In this document: piece by piece, positions 54,403 to 57,500 of the stretch
Layout: every line of letters begins with the position of its first letter
Position numbering within the stretch: position 1 is the first letter of the stretch
From: Crenobacter oryzisoli
GTDB lineage: Bacteria > Pseudomonadota > Gammaproteobacteria > Burkholderiales > Chromobacteriaceae
NCBI RefSeq assembly: GCF_030385785.1
Contig: NZ_JAUEDK010000030.1
Span: forward strand, 1 to 57,500
Direction: 5' to 3'
DNA: 57,500 nucleotides
The notes under the pieces: generated by a model
What the model saw: the letters and a program-made list of their open reading frames with translations, nothing else
Database searches by the model: none
Told to the model about the DNA's origin: nothing
Position numbers and translations under genes: made by a program

Positions 54403-55182
54403 TTATATCCCGGGGAATTCGTCTTTGAGAGCTGTAGCAATTCGCTGCACATACTCATCAATAAGATTCTTTCCCTTGTCAGCAGACGCACCATGAGCCG
54501 GTGATAACACACCCGATGCCGGAGTCCAGGCAGGATTCAGCGGATAAACGTCATAAGGAGGAAAATCAGCCGGTGGATCATCGGGCAATTTTTCCAATCG
54601 GACCAAGTGTGGATGCAAGTAAAGACTCATTGATGTTTCCATCACGGCCGCATGCTCTAGTGCATAGCCTGGGAATCCATCCGGGAAAACCTTGGTCAGG
54701 GTTTCATTACTAGTAAAGTCCCAATATTCGATCCTGAGAATTTTCAGGTCATGGATGCCCTCATAGCGCAGTTCGCGCAAAGCGAGGTCAATCCCCTCGA
54801 TCAGGAACATCATGTTCTCGTAATGGCCATCCATAACCGCAATACGCCGTACACCATGACGGGCAAACTCTTTAATCACATCTCGCAACATGATTGACAA
54901 GGTATGACCATCCAGACTAGTCGTACCACAGAAATGGTTCCCCCCTCCCATACGAGGCTGCGACTTGTAGCCATAGTTAAAAGGTGGGGCAACAATTGCC
55001 GCCACCTCTTCCGCAACGAGCCTGCTGATTGCGGTTGGAATCAGGTGATCGGTACCCATTGGCAAGTGAGGGCCATGTTGCTCAAGCGCACCCACAGGTA
55101 TCAGCACGACTGGGGACTCTTCTTTAATGCGGTGCTGATACTCAGTCCACGTGATTTCTGCCATCAAATTACTTCTAGACAT
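54403..55182 (-). CDS. crnA: Creatininase (creatinine amidohydrolase)
   Basis: 259 residues from ATG 55182 (AGGGG six bases upstream). With this start the metal ligands fall at E34, H36, D45, H120 and E122, the same numbering as in the well-studied Pseudomonas creatininase, in GALEQHG, GTDH and DGHYEN. It should convert creatinine to creatine with two metal ions in the cytoplasm; wider family members open other cyclic amides. No creatinase gene is seen nearby, so the later steps are elsewhere or the substrate differs. Confidence 0.9.
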   Translation of the reverse strand: MSRSNLMAEITWTEYQHRIKEESPVVLIPVGALEQHGPHLPMGTDHLIPTAISRLVAEEVAAIVAPPFNYGYKSQPRMGGGNHFCGTTSLDGHTLSIMLRDVIKEFARHGVRRIAVMDGHYENMMFLIEGIDLALRELRYEGIHDLKILRIEYWDFTSNETLTKVFPDGFPGYALEHAAVMETSMSLYLHPHLVRLEKLPDDPPADFPPYDVYPLNPAWTPASGVLSPAHGASADKGKNLIDEYVQRIATALKDEFPGI

Positions 55183-55248
55183 AAATACCCCTATCAATGC
55201 TCAACCTAAAAACCATGGAAATAGGACCTACCACCCCACAATCAGCAT

Positions 55249-55482
55249 TTAATATTCATGCCCTCGCAACCATTCCACATACTCCTAAACTCCGCTTTCC
55301 AGCGTATGTGATGGCGTGTAACCGAGTTGCCGTTCTGACTCGCTGGTATCCCAAGGGCCTTGTCGATCCAAGTGCCAGCACCCATCACCAAGATGAATTT
55401 CCGCTTTCGGGATCAATTTCTGGATAATTCCTGCAGCCTCGCGCATGGTGCAGCGCGAAGCGCCATTAATATTCATCGCCAT
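55249..55482 (-). pseudogene. Duplicated C-terminal fragment of the NAD-epimerase gene
   Basis: The minus strand reads NINGASRCTMREAAGIIQKL, IPKAEIHLGDGCWHLDRQGP, WDTSESERQLGYTPSHTLES, then GV, stop, EYVEWLRGHEY, stop. This is a diverged copy of the last about 77 codons of the gene at 52385 with an in-frame TAG. It lies just upstream of creatininase on the same strand. Confidence 0.88.
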
Positions 55483-56000
55483 ACCGTATTGCTTCCCTTT
55501 GCCAAGGCACTAGAAATGAAGCAACAAAAAACCTGATCTACCGCTTTGTAAGTGAGGCGAAATCGATGAACTGACTGACATACTGATGTCTCCAGATCGT
55601 CAACCTGCTTCACACATGCAGGGCATGCCGCCGCCCTCGCCGTGGCGAAATTCAGGGCAAAGCGGGGAACACCCGTCGTGATGTCCGGGCGCGGATCGCG
55701 CCGCGGCGATGGCGTGATTAGCGAAGCGAACGGAAACAGCCCGCCTTCTCGTGGCCTGGTGCGTTCGACGTGGTCGGCGCGGCTGGTTGGAACGATGTCT
55801 GGTGAAACTCTCGCACTGGTTTCATGGCTTTCTCCTTGCAGCGGGTGTGTCTGCGTAGCGGTTTTTTATGGGTCGCAGATCGTTTTTTATCGTGCTTGGC
55901 TGGCAATACCACCGTGTGCCGTTGAGGGCGGCGGACACGCGGGGGAGGGCAATGCTTGTGGCACGGGGACACATGGCTGGGCAAGCCCCCGCGCCGGCCG
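55483..56000. other. Gap between the creatininase cluster and the ureohydrolase, with one mini-ORF
   Basis: No established gene. Base composition changes from AT-rich to GC-rich near 55620, a likely junction between the inserted cluster and the host chromosome. On the minus strand a 35-codon frame (55825 to 55718, starting MKPVREFHQTSF after AAGGAG) has a very good ribosome site but no known match; it may be the start of a truncated gene. Confidence 0.4.
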
Positions 56001-56978
56001 TCATTCGTTCAGCAGGCGCGTGACCTTGCGCTGATGCATCACGCGACCGATGGTATTGAGCAGCAGCTGGGCGGCCAGGATAGTGGTCGAGCCCGAGTGG
56101 TCGTAGTCCGGGGCGACTTCGACCAGGTCGATGCCAATGATGTCGCCCTGTTCGGCCAAGCCGGCGAACAGCTCCAGTCCCTCGTAATAGTTCAGACCGC
56201 CGTGGCTCGGCGTGCCGGTGCCCGGGGCGATCGACGGGTCGAAACCGTCGATATCAATGGTCAGGTAGTAGCGCACGCCCTTCGGAATGCGATCGAGCAC
56301 GCCCTGGATGCCGAGCCGGCGCAGGTCGCGCACCGAGATGATGTCCGAGCCCATTTCGCGCGCCTGGGCATAGCCGTCGCGCGCCGTTGACGACACATTG
56401 CGGATGCCGATCTGGGTCATGCCGGTCACCACCTCTTTTTCGGCAGCGCGGCGCAGCGGGTTGCCATGGCCGTGACGCACGCCGTGACGCTCGTCGACGA
56501 AGTCGAGGTGGGCATCGATATGTACCACGTGGAATGGCTCCTGGCCGGCAAAGGCATTGATGCACGGGATATTGATCGAGTGATCGCCGCCCAGTACCAC
56601 CGGCAGCGCGCCGGCCTCCAGAATCTTGCGTACGCCGTACTCGATGTTGGCGTGGCTCTGCTCGGTGTTGGTGTGCACCATGTCGGCGTCGCCGATGTCG
56701 ACGATGCGCACCTCGTCGGTCGGCAGGTAGACCACGTCGTCCTCGAAGTCATAGGCACCACTGTGACCGAACGAGAACAGCGTCGAGGCCTCGCGGATGC
56801 CGCGCGGGCCGAAACGCGCGCCGGCGCGCCACTGAGTGCCCATGTCGAACGGCGCGCCCAGGATCGCCACGTCGGCGTCGATCGCATCCCAGTCCAGGCA
56901 GATCGGCGACTTGGCGAAGGTGCAGATGCCGACAAAGGGCAGGTTCAGCCGGCCCGAATCATAGGTGTTCTGTGGCAT
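56001..56978 (-). CDS. Ureohydrolase of the agmatinase/guanidinobutyrase family
   Basis: 325 residues from ATG 56978 (GAGGA just upstream). Manganese ligands are complete: GGDHS, DAHLDFVDE and DIDGFDPS. ATG-proximal residues are LPFVGICTFAKSP. It splits a guanidino compound into urea and an amine or amino acid. Divergent pairing with a LysR gene resembles guanidinobutyrase/guanidinopropionase loci in Pseudomonas, which is more likely than a polyamine agmatinase. Exact substrate cannot be read from sequence. Confidence 0.9.
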   Translation of the reverse strand: MPQNTYDSGRLNLPFVGICTFAKSPICLDWDAIDADVAILGAPFDMGTQWRAGARFGPRGIREASTLFSFGHSGAYDFEDDVVYLPTDEVRIVDIGDADMVHTNTEQSHANIEYGVRKILEAGALPVVLGGDHSINIPCINAFAGQEPFHVVHIDAHLDFVDERHGVRHGHGNPLRRAAEKEVVTGMTQIGIRNVSSTARDGYAQAREMGSDIISVRDLRRLGIQGVLDRIPKGVRYYLTIDIDGFDPSIAPGTGTPSHGGLNYYEGLELFAGLAEQGDIIGIDLVEVAPDYDHSGSTTILAAQLLLNTIGRVMHQRKVTRLLNE

Positions 56979-57140
56979 GGTGGAGTCCTCTATGTGAATG
57001 AATATGAGCGGCACGACCGCGACGCCATTCGACCCCGCCATGCCCGTACATCACGCCCTCATTCTTAGTGCTTTATGACGTCGGTAAAATTGGTATATTC
57101 AGAAGCAGACTTCGCTAATTTCCGAACAAAGAGCGCCGTG

Positions 57141-57500
57141 ATGAAGATCCAGGATGCCGACCTCAAACTGCTGCGCATTTTCGAAACCATCGTTCAATGC
57201 GGGGGCTTCGCCGCGGCCCAGTCGACGCTGAACATCGGCGCATCGAGCATCAGCGAATACGTGGCGCAGCTGGAAACGCGGCTGGGAGTACGCCTGTGCG
57301 AGCGGGGCCGCGCGGGCTTTCGGCTGACCGAGGAAGGCGTGCAGCTGCACGCGGCGGCGCAGCGACTGCTGGGCGCGGTGGACATCTTTCAGATGGAATC
57401 GGCGTCGGTGCGCAATGAGCTGAGCGGGCAACTGCGCCTCGGTATGATCGAGGCGACGCTGACCGACCTGGCCTCGCCGCTGCTGCCGGCGGTGCGCCGC
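57141..57500 (+). CDS. LysR-family regulator, N-terminal part (cut by window end)
   Basis: The first 120 codons of a LysR protein from ATG 57141: winged helix-turn-helix DLKLLRIFETIVQCGGFAAA, AQSTLNIGASSISEYVAQLE and TRLGVRLCERGRAGFRLTEE, then LRLGMIEATL at the start of the effector domain. It is divergent from the ureohydrolase with a 162-base spacer, the usual layout for a LysR regulator and its target. The C-terminus is beyond the window. Confidence 0.92.
   Translation, partial: MKIQDADLKLLRIFETIVQCGGFAAAQSTLNIGASSISEYVAQLETRLGVRLCERGRAGFRLTEEGVQLHAAAQRLLGAVDIFQMESASVRNELSGQLRLGMIEATLTDLASPLLPAVRR

Noticed and set aside
1-57500. CRISPR arrays, rRNA or tRNA genes
   Set aside because: No regularly spaced repeats and no rRNA or complete tRNA sequence were found on either strand.

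Overview
The window reads as a GC-rich proteobacterial chromosome segment, most likely betaproteobacterial (the gene families, short gene overlaps and IS types fit, but there is no rRNA or other marker to fix the genus). It is an accessory region built from three parts.

(1) Positions 1405-29305: one long plus-strand gene cluster for an extracellular contractile injection system (eCIS, the phage-tail-like family of Afp/PVC particles). It carries one sheath, one inner-tube protein, a T4-type baseplate protein, a Pvc16/DUF4255 terminator, an AAA+ ATPase, tube-initiator/LysM, gpD hub, OB-fold spike, PAAR-type tip, gp25, two gpJ-type baseplate wedges, a gpI-type protein with a beta-helix, a large DUF6519/beta-helix fibre-like protein and a peptidoglycan hydrolase. 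Most junctions are 4-8 base overlaps, as expected for a translationally coupled operon. In its middle sit two DUF4157 proteins with nearly identical N-termini and unrelated C-termini. They look like exchangeable cargo: one has a second HExxH motif, the other a D..ExK nuclease-like motif. A good FNR/Anr-type box lies in the AT-rich leader. No conventional long tape-measure gene is visible.

(2) Positions 29421-48837: a mosaic of mobile-element debris and defence/signalling-type genes. It contains two IS6 elements (one abutting the other), an ArcD-type antiporter, scraps of RNase II/R, IS110, IS5, IS4 and a CDF transporter, two class II Fic proteins, and a minus-strand set of patatin phospholipase, cyclase/STAND-ATPase/TPR protein, HD hydrolase and second patatin. 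After this comes an IS3 element (43996-48374) that holds a group II intron with its reverse transcriptase and, further on, an IS110 element inside the same orfB. Removing the intron restores the IS3 reading frame at the junction, but two single-base deletions elsewhere have killed the transposase.

(3) Positions 48838-57500: a minus-strand catabolic cluster of APC permease, deacetylase-fold amidohydrolase, SDR, NAD-epimerase, an unknown 258-residue protein and creatininase, with a 140-bp MITE-like repeat inside it and a duplicated epimerase fragment next to creatininase. It is followed by an agmatinase/guanidinobutyrase-family ureohydrolase divergent from a LysR regulator that runs off the end of the window.

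How the parts may work: the eCIS is a complete candidate particle with its own cargo. The patatin-cyclase-ATPase-HD set is the best candidate for an undescribed signalling or defence module. The creatininase cluster probably takes up and opens a cyclic guanidino or amide compound. All functional statements are from motif reading without database searches.
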